Assembly (NCBI RefSeq): GCF_003201655.1 | Contig: NZ_QJJU01000011.1 | Span: forward strand, 143,167-207,166 | Source of the DNA: Mycolicibacterium moriokaense | GTDB lineage: Bacteria; Actinomycetota; Actinomycetes; Mycobacteriales; Mycobacteriaceae | Reading direction: 5' to 3' | DNA: 64,000 nt | In this document: positions 8,875-17,479 of the stretch, one piece after another | Numbering within the stretch: position 1 is the stretch's first letter | Layout: each line of letters opens with the position of its first letter | Notes under the pieces: model-generated | Seen by the model: the letters and a program-made list of their open reading frames with translations, nothing else | What the model was told of the DNA's origin: nothing | Database searches by the model: none | Position numbers and translations under genes: made by a program

Positions 8875-10113
8875 CTACAGCCCCAAAGCCGCCTTCGCGA
8901 GAATGTTCCTCTGGATTTCGTTGCTGCCGGCGTAGATCGAGCCGGCCCTGTCGTTGAAGTAGCGCAATGGTGCGACGGCCTGCCATGCGTCGCCGCTGAC
9001 ATATCCGTCCTGAGGCGGTTCGAAATCGGATACCGGCCCACCAGGCCACGTCGCATGCGGTTGATATACCCGCCCCCGCGGTCCCGCGGCTTCCATGGCC
9101 AATTCGGTGAGCGACTGACTCAACTCGGTCGCTATCACCTTGAGCATCGACGAGGCCGCCCCTGGATTCTTGCCCTCCGCCACCGCGGCCAGCACCCGGT
9201 ACTCGAGGATCTCCAGCACCTCGGTGCGGATCCGTGCATCGGCAAGCTTGCGTGCGAATGCCGGATCGTCGATCAGCCTGCCGCCGCCCGGTGCCGGCTG
9301 ATCGGCGGCAACAGTGGCGATCTCTTCGGCCATCACCTGCAGCGCAGGCGATGCCGCACCGCCGCCTCGTTCGAACTCCAGCAGATACTTCGCGACCGTC
9401 CAGCCGTCATCGATCTGGCCGAGCACATTCGACTTGGGCACCCGCACCTCGTCGAAGAAGACCTGGTTTTGGATCTCCTCGCCCGACGTCATTACCAGCG
9501 GGCGGATCTGTATGCCCGGCGTGGACATGTCGATCAGAACGAACGTAATGCCCTGCTGCCTCTTCTCAGTCCGCGATGTGCGCACCAGCCCGAACATCCA
9601 ATTCGCTTCGCCGGCGTGCGTCGTCCAGATCTTGCTGCCGGTGCATATGAGGTCGCCGGCCGATTCATCGTTGACCGCCGCCATCGACAGCGCCGCCAGG
9701 TCCGAGCCGGCCTCGGGTTCGGAGTAGCCCTGGCAGAAGAACACCTCGCCGGTCAGGATCCGCGGCAGGAAGAACTCCTTCTGCGTATCCGTGCCGAACT
9801 TGACGATCGCGTGGGCGACCATCCGGATTCCCATCGGCGACAACGACGGAGCCCCTGCCAGTTGGGATTCCCGGCTGAAGATGTAGTGCTGGGTCAGGCT
9901 CCAGTCGCAGCCGCCGTACTCGACAGGCCACGCCGGCGCCGCCCAGCCGCGTTCGTGCAGGATCCGCTGCCATTCCATGCTCGCCTCGTGATCGGCATAC
10001 ACGCTTGTCATGAGGCGTCCGGCCTGTCGCAGTTCGGGCGTCAGCTTGTCCTGCAGGAACGCGCGCACTTCATCGCGGAACGCCGTGTCTGTGGCCGACC
10101 AGGCCAGGTCCAT
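8875..10113 (-). CDS. Acyl-CoA dehydrogenase family protein (large partner subunit)
   Basis: A 412-aa acyl-CoA dehydrogenase. The flavin-binding middle domain shows FCQGYSEPEAGSDLA (about 125-140) and WTTHAGEANW (about 165-175). The C-terminal motif is YAGSNEIQRNILAKAALGL. The position of the MCAD catalytic Glu is Ala (YAGS), as in several FadE subunits that work as heteromers. It is the first gene of a two-gene operon with the 374-aa dehydrogenase. It is divergent from the PAS protein, with 90 bp between starts. Expected reaction: alpha,beta-dehydrogenation of an acyl-CoA, possibly steroid- or branched-chain-like. Confidence 0.9.
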   Translation of the reverse strand: MDLAWSATDTAFRDEVRAFLQDKLTPELRQAGRLMTSVYADHEASMEWQRILHERGWAAPAWPVEYGGCDWSLTQHYIFSRESQLAGAPSLSPMGIRMVAHAIVKFGTDTQKEFFLPRILTGEVFFCQGYSEPEAGSDLAALSMAAVNDESAGDLICTGSKIWTTHAGEANWMFGLVRTSRTEKRQQGITFVLIDMSTPGIQIRPLVMTSGEEIQNQVFFDEVRVPKSNVLGQIDDGWTVAKYLLEFERGGGAASPALQVMAEEIATVAADQPAPGGGRLIDDPAFARKLADARIRTEVLEILEYRVLAAVAEGKNPGAASSMLKVIATELSQSLTELAMEAAGPRGRVYQPHATWPGGPVSDFEPPQDGYVSGDAWQAVAPLRYFNDRAGSIYAGSNEIQRNILAKAALGL

Positions 10114-10191
10114 CGCTTTCCCCTGTCTACCGGAGCGCTATATGCAGACAGAGTAAACCTAGTTAGTTAAGTGGGCGACGAGGACCCCCTC

Positions 10192-10197
10192 AGGAGG
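10192..10197 (+). promoter_or_regulatory. Strong ribosome binding site that fixes the PAS-protein start
   Basis: AGGAGG lies 6 bases before the GTG at 10204. The reading frame is also open from a GTG at 10171, but that codon has no Shine-Dalgarno and would put this site inside the gene. The start at 10204 is therefore preferred. Confidence 0.75.
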
Positions 10198-10203
10198 TTC
10201 CCG

Positions 10204-10641
10204 GTGACGAGTCAACGAACAACCGCAATAATCGGACGCGTGGAGCGGCGACGAGACGGCGAGGATGCCCAATCCCCGATGGCCCTCCTCAAGGAGCTGC
10301 CGGCGTTGGTGGTGCTGGAACGTTTTCCTGTGCCCGTGCTGGCCATCGCGGAGGATGGCGCCATCCTGTTCGCGAACAAGGCATTTGCCGAGATGCTGGG
10401 GTACCCAGCCGACACCGTAACGGCGTTGCAGTTTCGGCAGATCTTCCACACGCTTCCCGCAGACGAATCCGCCGTATCCGTTGTGCGCGCCCATGCAGAC
10501 CTGATTGTCGAGCTCTTGCACCAGGATGGCTCGATCGTGCGCGCCCTGATGAGCAAGTCCGCCCTGCTGCGTGGCGACGACCCGGTGGCGCTGGCGACAT
10601 TCCAGGACCTGACCGAACGATTGTGGGTCGACGAGCTGTAG
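10204..10641 (+). CDS. Stand-alone PAS-domain sensor protein
   Basis: A 145-aa protein made almost entirely of one PAS domain. It shows FPVPVLAIAEDGAILFANKAFAEMLGY, a middle helix region, and a final strand HQDGSIVRALMSKSALLRGDDPVALATFQDLTER typical of PAS/PAC. There is no kinase, GGDEF or DNA-binding output domain, so it probably acts on a partner or serves as a small ligand/redox sensor. Its stop codon abuts the stop of the convergent TetR gene (10641/10642). It is divergent from the dehydrogenase pair. The partner is unknown; the c-di-GMP enzyme at 13.5 kb is one candidate, but that is only a guess. Confidence 0.8.
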   Translation: MTSQRTTAIIGRVERRRDGEDAQSPMALLKELPALVVLERFPVPVLAIAEDGAILFANKAFAEMLGYPADTVTALQFRQIFHTLPADESAVSVVRAHADLIVELLHQDGSIVRALMSKSALLRGDDPVALATFQDLTERLWVDEL

Positions 10642-11301
10642 TCAGTCGGCTACCGGTGCAGGGGAGTGCCGCATCGACTCGCGCGCCAGAAACTCGTCGA
10701 AGTAGGAAAGTGATTCCTGGCTCACAATCGCAGGCAGCAGCACCTTCCACGTCCCCGCCACACGCTGCAACACGTCTGCTCCGGCCGTCGCCGCATTTGA
10801 CAGCAGTTCCGCCCCAAGCATCGAGCCGACGATCGTCTCGGCAATAGCCCGCGGATCGAGGTCGGCGCGGAGGTCGCCCTCGTCGATTGCTTGACGGGTT
10901 CGCGCCGTCATCTCCTCCACCCAGTCGCGGTACGTGTGTGCGGCAGCATCGTTGAACTGACCGAAGGCGCGCAAGAGTCGTGTTCCGCTACGGGCGATCT
11001 GGTCGGTGCTCAGAAGGTCTGCAACGACGAACACTCCGTGGATGATGCTTTCCAGCGTCGGCGCAGAGGATGTGGTGATGCTACGAAACGCCTCGACGAT
11101 ATGGGCGCTGCCCTCTTCGATGATCGCGGTCGCGAGCGATTCCTTTGAGTCGAAGTGGTAGTAGAGCGCGCCTTTCGTCATCTCGGCACGCTCTATGATG
11201 TCACCCAATCCGGTAGCCGGATAACCGATTTCGTTGAACAACTCGACCGCTGAGGTGATGATCTTTGTCCGGGTGGCCTCGGACCGCGCTTGGCGCACCA
11301 T
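10642..11301 (-). CDS. TetR-family regulator, ScbR/gamma-butyrolactone-receptor-like
   Basis: A 219-aa repressor with an N-terminal helix-turn-helix: MVRQARSEATR, then LFNEIGYPATGLGDIIERAEMTKGALYYHFDSKESLATAI. The wording of this region resembles the Streptomyces ScbR/ArpA family, whose members bind gamma-butyrolactone signals, but ligand class cannot be set by eye. The start is the ATG at 11301, preceded by GGAGGT 9 bases upstream (11311-11316 on this strand). An upstream in-frame start at 11358 lacks a ribosome site. It follows a second, similar TetR gene on the same strand 73 bp upstream, so the two are probably co-transcribed. M. tuberculosis also has a TetR gene (Rv1353c) near its Rv1354c-like operon. 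Confidence 0.87.
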   Translation of the reverse strand: MVRQARSEATRTKIITSAVELFNEIGYPATGLGDIIERAEMTKGALYYHFDSKESLATAIIEEGSAHIVEAFRSITTSSAPTLESIIHGVFVVADLLSTDQIARSGTRLLRAFGQFNDAAAHTYRDWVEEMTARTRQAIDEGDLRADLDPRAIAETIVGSMLGAELLSNAATAGADVLQRVAGTWKVLLPAIVSQESLSYFDEFLARESMRHSPAPVAD

Positions 11302-11374
11302 TGTCCGAGTACCTCCGGAAGTTCGTCGGCCAACCCGCGGTGGCGACGGCCTGAACAAATCCTAATTCATCGGC

Positions 11375-12037
11375 TCAGAGCGGTGTCGCCTTCGTGATCG
11401 CGACGGCGGTGCGCCGCTTGATGAACTGGTTGAGATAGTCGACCCGGTCGGGATTGACGAAGCCCGGGAGCACGAGCGCCCACATCTTCTCCAGGTCGTG
11501 TAGGAATCGGTCGGGGTCGGCCAGATTGCTCGTCTGGCGTAGACCGAGGTATATCGACACCAGCAGCCTGGCGACGCCCTCCGCGTCGCAGTCGTCCGAG
11601 ATGTCGCCGTCTCTGACGGCCTTCTTGGCGACCGCGGCGAATGCCGTCACCCACTGCCCGAGGACGTTTGCCTGTAGTCCGTCGGTGCGGCCAACGGACT
11701 CGAGCAGATTCAATCCAGCCCGAGCAATGTCGTCGCCGATGTCCTCGATGGCGACAAGGTAGGAGATATCGATCAGCGTTTCCAGGCCCGAGAGCTTTCT
11801 CGCCAGCAGCTGGTCGATCGACGCTCGCGCCACCGCCGCGCGATGTTCGATGATCGCCGACGCCAGCGCATGCTTGGACCGGAAATGGAAGTACATCGCG
11901 CCCTTGGTGACTTCCGCGTCGGCCAGGATGTCGTCAAGGCTGACCAAGCTGTACGACTTGCGCGCGAACTGATGCGAAGCCGCGCGGAGGATCTGTAGCC
12001 GCGTGGTGTCCGCTCGTCTGTCGAGTTGTTCGGTCAC
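11375..12037 (-). CDS. TetR-family regulator, second of an adjacent pair
   Basis: A 220-aa TetR protein with the DNA-binding segment FARKSYSLVSLDDILADAEVTKGAMYFHFRSKHALASAI near the N-terminus, and a ligand-binding domain that includes the L-E-x-x-G-R-T and LGQWVTAF helices. It is clearly related to the downstream TetR (shared T-K-G-A-x-Y-x-H-F-x-S-K and matching C-terminal layout), so the pair looks like an old duplication. Start choice: GTG 12037 has GAGGT seven bases upstream; the frame is also open from GTG 12061. The 550 bp upstream hold no convincing gene and probably carry its promoter and that of the FAD-binding gene. Confidence 0.85.
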   Translation of the reverse strand: MTEQLDRRADTTRLQILRAASHQFARKSYSLVSLDDILADAEVTKGAMYFHFRSKHALASAIIEHRAAVARASIDQLLARKLSGLETLIDISYLVAIEDIGDDIARAGLNLLESVGRTDGLQANVLGQWVTAFAAVAKKAVRDGDISDDCDAEGVARLLVSIYLGLRQTSNLADPDRFLHDLEKMWALVLPGFVNPDRVDYLNQFIKRRTAVAITKATPL

Positions 12038-12591
12038 TTTCTGACCTCGGAATCTGGGCACTGGCGCCGGAGGACGGGTAATCGTGGTTTCCGTAAATTA
12101 ATCAATGCCCGATTCTTTCACCTGCGGCCCACAACAGGCGCGCACAAAAGCAGACGCGCCGGTCTTGTAGCGCAAACCCTTTCAACGGTCCCCCTTGCTG
12201 CGCACAACGTCCGGCTTTGCGGCAAAGTAATCGTCAATACTGTAAGTCATTTTCGCACCTGCATATCAGCCAAAGAGTATGTAAGGTACTGGATGTGATG
12301 ACTCTTGGTCGGGCGGAGTCCGGGGGGCCTCCGGCGAAGGATTCCGAGGTCAAGGGGCCCGGCTTGCGACGGATTCCACTATCGTCCAGCAATTCTCGGT
12401 GGTATTTTCATGCCGTTGCCATAGTCCGCGTCGGCAAACCCCCTCGAACCCCCTCGCGGGCTGTGGCAACGTCACGTTCGCAGCTGGCAGTAGTGGCGCA
12501 ATCCGTCAATATTCGCGATTCCCAAATTGACTCCCGGGTGACGCGGGCTCGTTGTCCGAGCGATTTAGCAATACCGAGGTAATTAACGGTG
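12038..12591. other. Long intergenic region with no convincing gene
   Basis: A 554-bp stretch between divergent genes. It is visibly more AT-rich than its surroundings at about 12200-12300. The only structured element I can point to is ATACTGTAA at 12237-12245, which matches one half of the 17-bp operator motif found elsewhere in the window, but its second half is missing. Open frames here have poor codon use. It probably contains two promoters. Confidence 0.5.
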
Positions 12592-13524
12592 ATGTGGGAC
12601 GAAGAAGTCGACGTAGTTTGCACCGGCTCCGGCATCGCCGGACTGGCGCACGCGGTAACGGTCTCGGCCTTGGGTGGGGAGGTTTTCGTCGCCGGTGGAC
12701 GGGGCGACGTCGAACCGGGCGGTTCGGCCGTCGCGGTCCGTTCGCGTGTCGACCGAATGCACTGGCTCGATATGGATGTGCCGGATCCGGAGACCAACGA
12801 GTACTTCGCGGCCCTGTCATCCGACCTTGGTCCGCTGACCCGGTCCGCAGGGAACGTCGACGTCCCGATCAGGGTGGTGGATCACGCGGAGGTGATTGAT
12901 CCACGCGGTGCCGTTGCTCCGTTCGTCGGCGCTCGCCTCAGGGATTGGGCTGCACGTTGCCTGGTATCGCCGTATGGATATCTCTACACCCGGGTGTCTG
13001 ACTGGCAGTCGACCAAGCTGCGTACCGTCGAAGGCGATTCGATCGAGGTCGCTGAGATCGGCTCGATGACACCCGATCCCGTTGACGTCGGTGGCTCGGT
13101 CCTGGACTGGCTCACCGCGCAGGCCCGAGACCGGCGCATCGACATTCATCCAGCCACCGCGCTACAGCGCATTTTGTTCGAGGAGGGCGATGTGGTTGGC
13201 GCCGAGTTCGCAACACCCGATGGCCCGACGGCCGTCCGTGCCCGCCATGGCGTGGCCGTCGCCGGCGGCGGGCCGCAGGTCGCCATGGCCGCGAGGCAGG
13301 CATTACCCGTCGACGATCCCACCCTGCGGGTATGCCTCGTCGCCCAGACTGCCAGCCGCTTCGGTCGCGTCGAGCTGCTGACCTCCGCGCCGCTCGCGAT
13401 GCGCGCGGCACCCACCTGCCGCCCGGTCAATCGTCACCTGCACGCGAACCTGCACGAAACGCACAGCCAGCTACAGACGTGGCGATGCGGAAAAGGCGAC
13501 GGGTATCCGGCCAACGGCCAGTAG
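12592..13524 (+). CDS. FAD-binding flavoprotein, short (3-ketosteroid dehydrogenase/fumarate reductase-like N-terminus)
   Basis: A 310-aa protein opening with a Rossmann FAD motif (VDVVCTGSGIAGLAHAVTV, near residues 6-25) and carrying a later GVAVAGGGP block typical of fumarate reductase/KstD-like flavoproteins. Those enzymes are usually 450-570 aa with a substrate-capping domain; here the C-terminal third is missing or replaced by a hydrophilic tail. The last 18 codons (13471-13524) overlap the 3' end of the convergent GGDEF-EAL gene, so the tail may be a degraded end. GAGGT at 12576-12580 serves either the GTG at 12589 or the ATG at 12592. Catalytic function is uncertain; it may bind FAD without full enzyme activity. 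Confidence 0.72.
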   Translation: MWDEEVDVVCTGSGIAGLAHAVTVSALGGEVFVAGGRGDVEPGGSAVAVRSRVDRMHWLDMDVPDPETNEYFAALSSDLGPLTRSAGNVDVPIRVVDHAEVIDPRGAVAPFVGARLRDWAARCLVSPYGYLYTRVSDWQSTKLRTVEGDSIEVAEIGSMTPDPVDVGGSVLDWLTAQARDRRIDIHPATALQRILFEEGDVVGAEFATPDGPTAVRARHGVAVAGGGPQVAMAARQALPVDDPTLRVCLVAQTASRFGRVELLTSAPLAMRAAPTCRPVNRHLHANLHETHSQLQTWRCGKGDGYPANGQ

Positions 13525-15363
13525 GGCCTCCATCGTGTCGCCGACGACGGGTCGCGACAAAAGGAATCCCTGCGCGCGGTAACACCCGTGGCGCAGCAGT
13601 GTCAGTGCGGCGGCCTCGGTCTCCACGCCTTCGGCGACAAGCGCCAAGCCGAATGCCTCGGCCAGCGCGATGATCGCCCTGACGATCGCGAGATCGCCGG
13701 GATTGGAACCGAGGTCGCGGACGAACCCCCTGTCGATCTTGAGGGTGTCGACAGGAAGCGACTTCAGGTGCGATAGCACGCTGTAGCCAGTCCCGAAGTC
13801 GTCGATGGCGACCTGGACGCCTACCTCCTTGAGGCCGGCCAGCGTGATCCGAGTGGTCTCGATGTCCTGAACCACAACACTTTCGGTGATTTCCAAACAC
13901 ACGGATCCGCGAGGGAGACCGAATTCGGAGATGATGCCCGCGACCGATTCGACGAAGCCATCGGTGACTAGCTGAACCGGCGACACGTTGATGCGTAATA
14001 CGGCGTCGCCTCCCACCCCGCGTGCGCGCCATCCGGCGAACTCCGCGCATGCCGAGCGCAGCACCCAACGCCCCAATTCCCCTGCGAGGTTGATTGATTC
14101 GGCCACGCCGATGAAAGAGTCAGGCGAGAGCAGTCCGCGCGTGGGGTGCTCCCAGCGCACCAGCGCCTCGGCGGCCAGTATGTCGCCGGTGCGCATGTCC
14201 ACCTCGGGCAGGTAGTGCAGCACCAGCGAGCCGTTTTCGATCACGCTCTGCAGATGGAGCTCGATGTCGTTGCGAAACTCACTTTCCAGCGACATGTCGT
14301 CGGAGAACACCGCGACCGAGTTGCCGCCTGAGTTCTTGGCAGTGAGCACCGCCTGATCTGCCCGGCGGAGAAGGTCTGATGTGGTGTCACGACCCGGAAC
14401 ACCAAGTGCCACACCGATGCTCACCGTGCGCGTCAGATTCTCGCCGTCGATGGCCACCCGTTCCCGCAGCTTCGACTGCAGGCGATACGCCAGCTTCTCC
14501 GCGGTATCGGCGGCCATCGGCATTGCGGGCACGACCACGAACTCGTCGCCGCCGAGCCGGGCGATCAGATTCGGGCCGTCGGCGCCTTCACGCAGACGTT
14601 CGGCGAGGACGCGGATGAACCAGTCACCGGCGGTGTGGCCGAGATAGTCGTTGATGGCCTTCAGCCGGTCGAGGTCGAAGAACAATGCCGAAACGGGGCC
14701 CGGCTGGCCGGCGGCCAGTCTCGCGTCGAGGTGCGCCAGTAGTGCGCGCCGATTGTGCAGTCCGGTCAGATCGTCGTGTTCGGCAAGGTAGCGGAGCTGT
14801 TCCTCGGCGAGCACGCGCGCCTGCACCTGGGCGAACAGTGAGGCGATCGCCTTGAGTGCGTTGAGTTCCTCCGGTAACCAGTTGCGGTCGCCGAACTTGA
14901 CGAAGCCGAGCACGCCGGTGGTGGCGTCGCCAGACAACAAGGGCACGCACGCCATCGATGTGGCGGGGATCTGTCTGCTTTCGTTAATCGTGCGTTGGTA
15001 GTCGTCGGTGGCAGGCTCCGGACGGAAAACGATCGGTTCCTTCTGATTCTCGGCGAGCGCGAAAACCGGATCAGCGTCGGCGAAGTAGACGATGGCGAGC
15101 GGGTCCGGGTCCGGGATTCCGGGACGAACCGGCCACTCGGCAATCAGTACAGAGGCATGAATGCGGTGATCATTGCGGCGCAGAAAGCTGACGTCGACGT
15201 TGAAGTACTCGACAAGGTTGGCCAGTATCCGCTGACTCACCTCCACCGAGGTGGCGGCGTTCACCGCCATCAGTTCCGTGGCGACCGACGTGACGACCAG
15301 TTCCAGGCTGCTTGGCACCTGATCCTCCGTATCGCCGTCAGCCCAGAGGTGACGAAACTCCAT
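13471..15363 (-). CDS. GAF-GGDEF-EAL cyclic di-GMP synthase/phosphodiesterase (Rv1354c/DcpA-like)
   Basis: A 630-aa cytoplasmic enzyme predicted to make and break c-di-GMP. Order of parts: GAF-like sensor (about 30-190), GGDEF domain with intact GGDEF (271-275) and DLTGLHNRRAL, and EAL domain with EAL (399-401), LEITES and DDFGTGYS (from 521). Both active sites look complete. The inhibitory I-site RxxD before GGDEF reads DGPN, so product inhibition through this site is unlikely. Domain order and neighbours match M. tuberculosis Rv1354c and M. smegmatis DcpA. The start chosen is ATG 15363, 26 bp inside the upstream gene's end, because an upstream extension of 89 codons has no domain content. 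It is the last gene of a three-gene operon. Confidence 0.92.
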   Translation of the reverse strand: MEFRHLWADGDTEDQVPSSLELVVTSVATELMAVNAATSVEVSQRILANLVEYFNVDVSFLRRNDHRIHASVLIAEWPVRPGIPDPDPLAIVYFADADPVFALAENQKEPIVFRPEPATDDYQRTINESRQIPATSMACVPLLSGDATTGVLGFVKFGDRNWLPEELNALKAIASLFAQVQARVLAEEQLRYLAEHDDLTGLHNRRALLAHLDARLAAGQPGPVSALFFDLDRLKAINDYLGHTAGDWFIRVLAERLREGADGPNLIARLGGDEFVVVPAMPMAADTAEKLAYRLQSKLRERVAIDGENLTRTVSIGVALGVPGRDTTSDLLRRADQAVLTAKNSGGNSVAVFSDDMSLESEFRNDIELHLQSVIENGSLVLHYLPEVDMRTGDILAAEALVRWEHPTRGLLSPDSFIGVAESINLAGELGRWVLRSACAEFAGWRARGVGGDAVLRINVSPVQLVTDGFVESVAGIISEFGLPRGSVCLEITESVVVQDIETTRITLAGLKEVGVQVAIDDFGTGYSVLSHLKSLPVDTLKIDRGFVRDLGSNPGDLAIVRAIIALAEAFGLALVAEGVETEAAALTLLRHGCYRAQGFLLSRPVVGDTMEALLAVGRIPVAFSASPRL

Positions 15364-17479
15364 GTAGTCCGCGCCGCCGGCTAGAAACCGACGGTCGCGG
15401 TGCACGACTAAACCTGAGTACCAGCACCTGTGACTCATTTGCTTCGGTGTCGGCCAGCTTGCGGAAATTGTATTGCAGATCGCCGAGGTCATCGGCGAAA
15501 GCAGGCGACAGCTCCCGGAGGTCCTCATCGTCGTGTGCGTATAGAAACGCTGGTGAAACCGGTTGGACGGCAAGCCCGTGCTGTTGTCCTCTGATCCAGA
15601 CCGATTCGACTGCCGAACCGCCACGGGCATAGTCGCTCAAACTTTGGCCACATACGGAAATCACGCCGACGGCGGCGCTCGCAGTCACCCGCTCGTACGT
15701 ATCCTCGCCGAGGGCGCTTCCGGCGCCCCATGCTGCGAGGTTCGCCATTACTTCCGATCGCCGCAAGATGTCGAGCATCTCCAGATCCACCGGATCCAAT
15801 TCCAGGCTGCGGACGTCGATACCCGACTCCGGCGACGGGTCGCCGGGCGAACGAAGCTCCGCGAACATCTCGGCGTGCAGCCGTGGCGTTAGATAGCGGA
15901 TGCGGTCGGTCGCAGCGAGAATCGCTGCAGTCCTTTCGATCTCTGCTGACCCGCTGAGAATCTGAAGCCGGGCACCCTCGCTTCGGGCAACCGAACAGAG
16001 CAGCTCGAGGGTCTGAGAGGGGATCGGGACACGCTCACCGCGCCACCGGTTCGTCTCTCTACTCAACATCGCTTCGTACAACGGGGTTAGTTCGGGGTCA
16101 CTGCCAGCGGCCAGGTGCACCATCGCGCTAAGGGGAGATGCTTCATCCCCTGAATGAAACTCCGCATTTCCGACCAACCCGTGCGCCGCCGCGGCGACCC
16201 TGGCGTTGAACGTTGCCGCTCCCAGCGCCACTGCACTGGCCCGATATCTGACATCCATCGTTGTCGAGTACTCGGGGGCAAGCCGGATGAACACAGAACC
16301 ATCACGTGCGTCGATATGCCATGGCTGGGCGTTCCCGCCCGAGGGTGCGCGGGCAGCCGCAGCGGCGACCATCTCGGAGGTCCCGACCCTTTCGATTGGA
16401 TCGGTCGGCTCTTCGATCGGCGGATCGTCGGGCGGCATCCCGACCGGGTCGTCAATCTCGTTGAGCATGGCCTCGGTATCGATTCGCACCCTGCCGGACG
16501 GCAGTTTCTCGTCAAGTCCAATGCGCCGTACCGCTTCGGCAACAACCGTCGCGTTGAGCGCGACCTCCGACGAGAGCTGCGGCCAGGTCGACAAGGTCTT
16601 GCCCACTTCGATCAGCGATGCGGCCATTCGGGACGACACCTGCGACGCGTCGGCCACTCGAAGGGCGTAGGGCAGCTTGTCCTTGTCGCTCAGATTGGCG
16701 ACTTGGGCGCTATCCGCCTCGCCAAGCAGACCGTGCATGATCGGGCGCGAAGGCTCCTCGTCGAACCTCTCCACGTCCAGTAGCCCCCGGTCGCTGGTGG
16801 CCATGAGCACGGGCAGGTGTCGCCGCCTGGCGGCCTCTCGGACGAGCACCTTCGCGTCGAGCGAATCACATTCCTCGATGACGATGTCGAGGCCGTCCAG
16901 GAAGTGGCCAACAGTCTGGGCAGTGATGCCAGTCGATATGACCGCCACCGGGAGGTAGGGGTCGAGCTCGGCGATCCTCCTCGCGCACACCAGTGCTTTG
17001 TTCACACCGAGGTCGAGGACCGTTGCGGGCACTCGATTGAGGTTGGACAGTTCCATGTCATCGAAGTCAGCGAGCCGCAACTCGCCGCACAAACCTTGTG
17101 CCGCAAGGGTGTAGGCAATCGCATGGCCGACGCTGAGGCCGACGACACCGATGCGGAGCCGGCCGAGGCGTTCGAGTTCGGCGGCGGTGATCAGATTTCT
17201 GTTTCGGTCAAGACGCAACAGTCGAAACGCGCGCGGACCCAGGACACTGACCACCGCCCGGCGCCAGGGAAAGTAAACCCATCGGGTGGGCTCGGCGGTT
17301 ACGTCCGGCTGCGGAGGCGGTCGAAGCCGCTGCAGTCCGGCCTGCTGTTGGTGCACAGTGTCGATGAACTCGAACCGCGCGTCGGCGCGCAGTTCCGCCA
17401 GGCGATCGTTATCGACGGGATCCTCGGTGTCGAGGACTATTCCATTGCACCGCTCCGCATCATCGATGCCTGAAGTCAT
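15338..17479 (-). CDS. ThiF/E1-like plus nitroreductase fusion (Rv1355c family)
   Basis: A 713-aa two-part protein. Residues about 105-350 form a ThiF/MoeB/E1-type adenylating fold with the nucleotide motif GVVGLSVGH (111-119) and the usual D-F-D-x-x-E-L-S-N-L-N-R. Residues about 375-700 form a nitroreductase/Acg-like flavin domain starting ARAPSGGNAQPWHI. M. tuberculosis Rv1355c, annotated from memory as MoeY, has the same make-up, but a molybdopterin role is unproven. E1-type domains activate a carboxylate by adenylation, so the fusion suggests activation followed by redox chemistry on one molecule. It overlaps the upstream gene by 4 bp (ATGA) and the downstream gene by 26 bp, which implies tight co-expression. 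Confidence 0.9.
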   Translation of the reverse strand: MTSGIDDAERCNGIVLDTEDPVDNDRLAELRADARFEFIDTVHQQQAGLQRLRPPPQPDVTAEPTRWVYFPWRRAVVSVLGPRAFRLLRLDRNRNLITAAELERLGRLRIGVVGLSVGHAIAYTLAAQGLCGELRLADFDDMELSNLNRVPATVLDLGVNKALVCARRIAELDPYLPVAVISTGITAQTVGHFLDGLDIVIEECDSLDAKVLVREAARRRHLPVLMATSDRGLLDVERFDEEPSRPIMHGLLGEADSAQVANLSDKDKLPYALRVADASQVSSRMAASLIEVGKTLSTWPQLSSEVALNATVVAEAVRRIGLDEKLPSGRVRIDTEAMLNEIDDPVGMPPDDPPIEEPTDPIERVGTSEMVAAAAARAPSGGNAQPWHIDARDGSVFIRLAPEYSTTMDVRYRASAVALGAATFNARVAAAAHGLVGNAEFHSGDEASPLSAMVHLAAGSDPELTPLYEAMLSRETNRWRGERVPIPSQTLELLCSVARSEGARLQILSGSAEIERTAAILAATDRIRYLTPRLHAEMFAELRSPGDPSPESGIDVRSLELDPVDLEMLDILRRSEVMANLAAWGAGSALGEDTYERVTASAAVGVISVCGQSLSDYARGGSAVESVWIRGQQHGLAVQPVSPAFLYAHDDEDLRELSPAFADDLGDLQYNFRKLADTEANESQVLVLRFSRAPRPSVSSRRRGLHGVSSPLG

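Noticed and set aside
12237..12245. ATACTGTAA as a seventh copy of the 17-bp operator
   Set aside because: Only one half matches; the other half shows no resemblance, and distance to a start codon is over 300 bp.
12217..12582. 121-codon open frame in the gap before the FAD-binding gene
   Set aside because: No ribosome site, mixed low-quality composition and no domain; it crosses the AT-rich promoter-like part.
15364..15630. N-terminal extension of the GGDEF-EAL protein upstream of 15363
   Set aside because: It lies wholly inside the upstream fusion gene and has no domain content, whereas ATG 15363 begins the family-like sequence.
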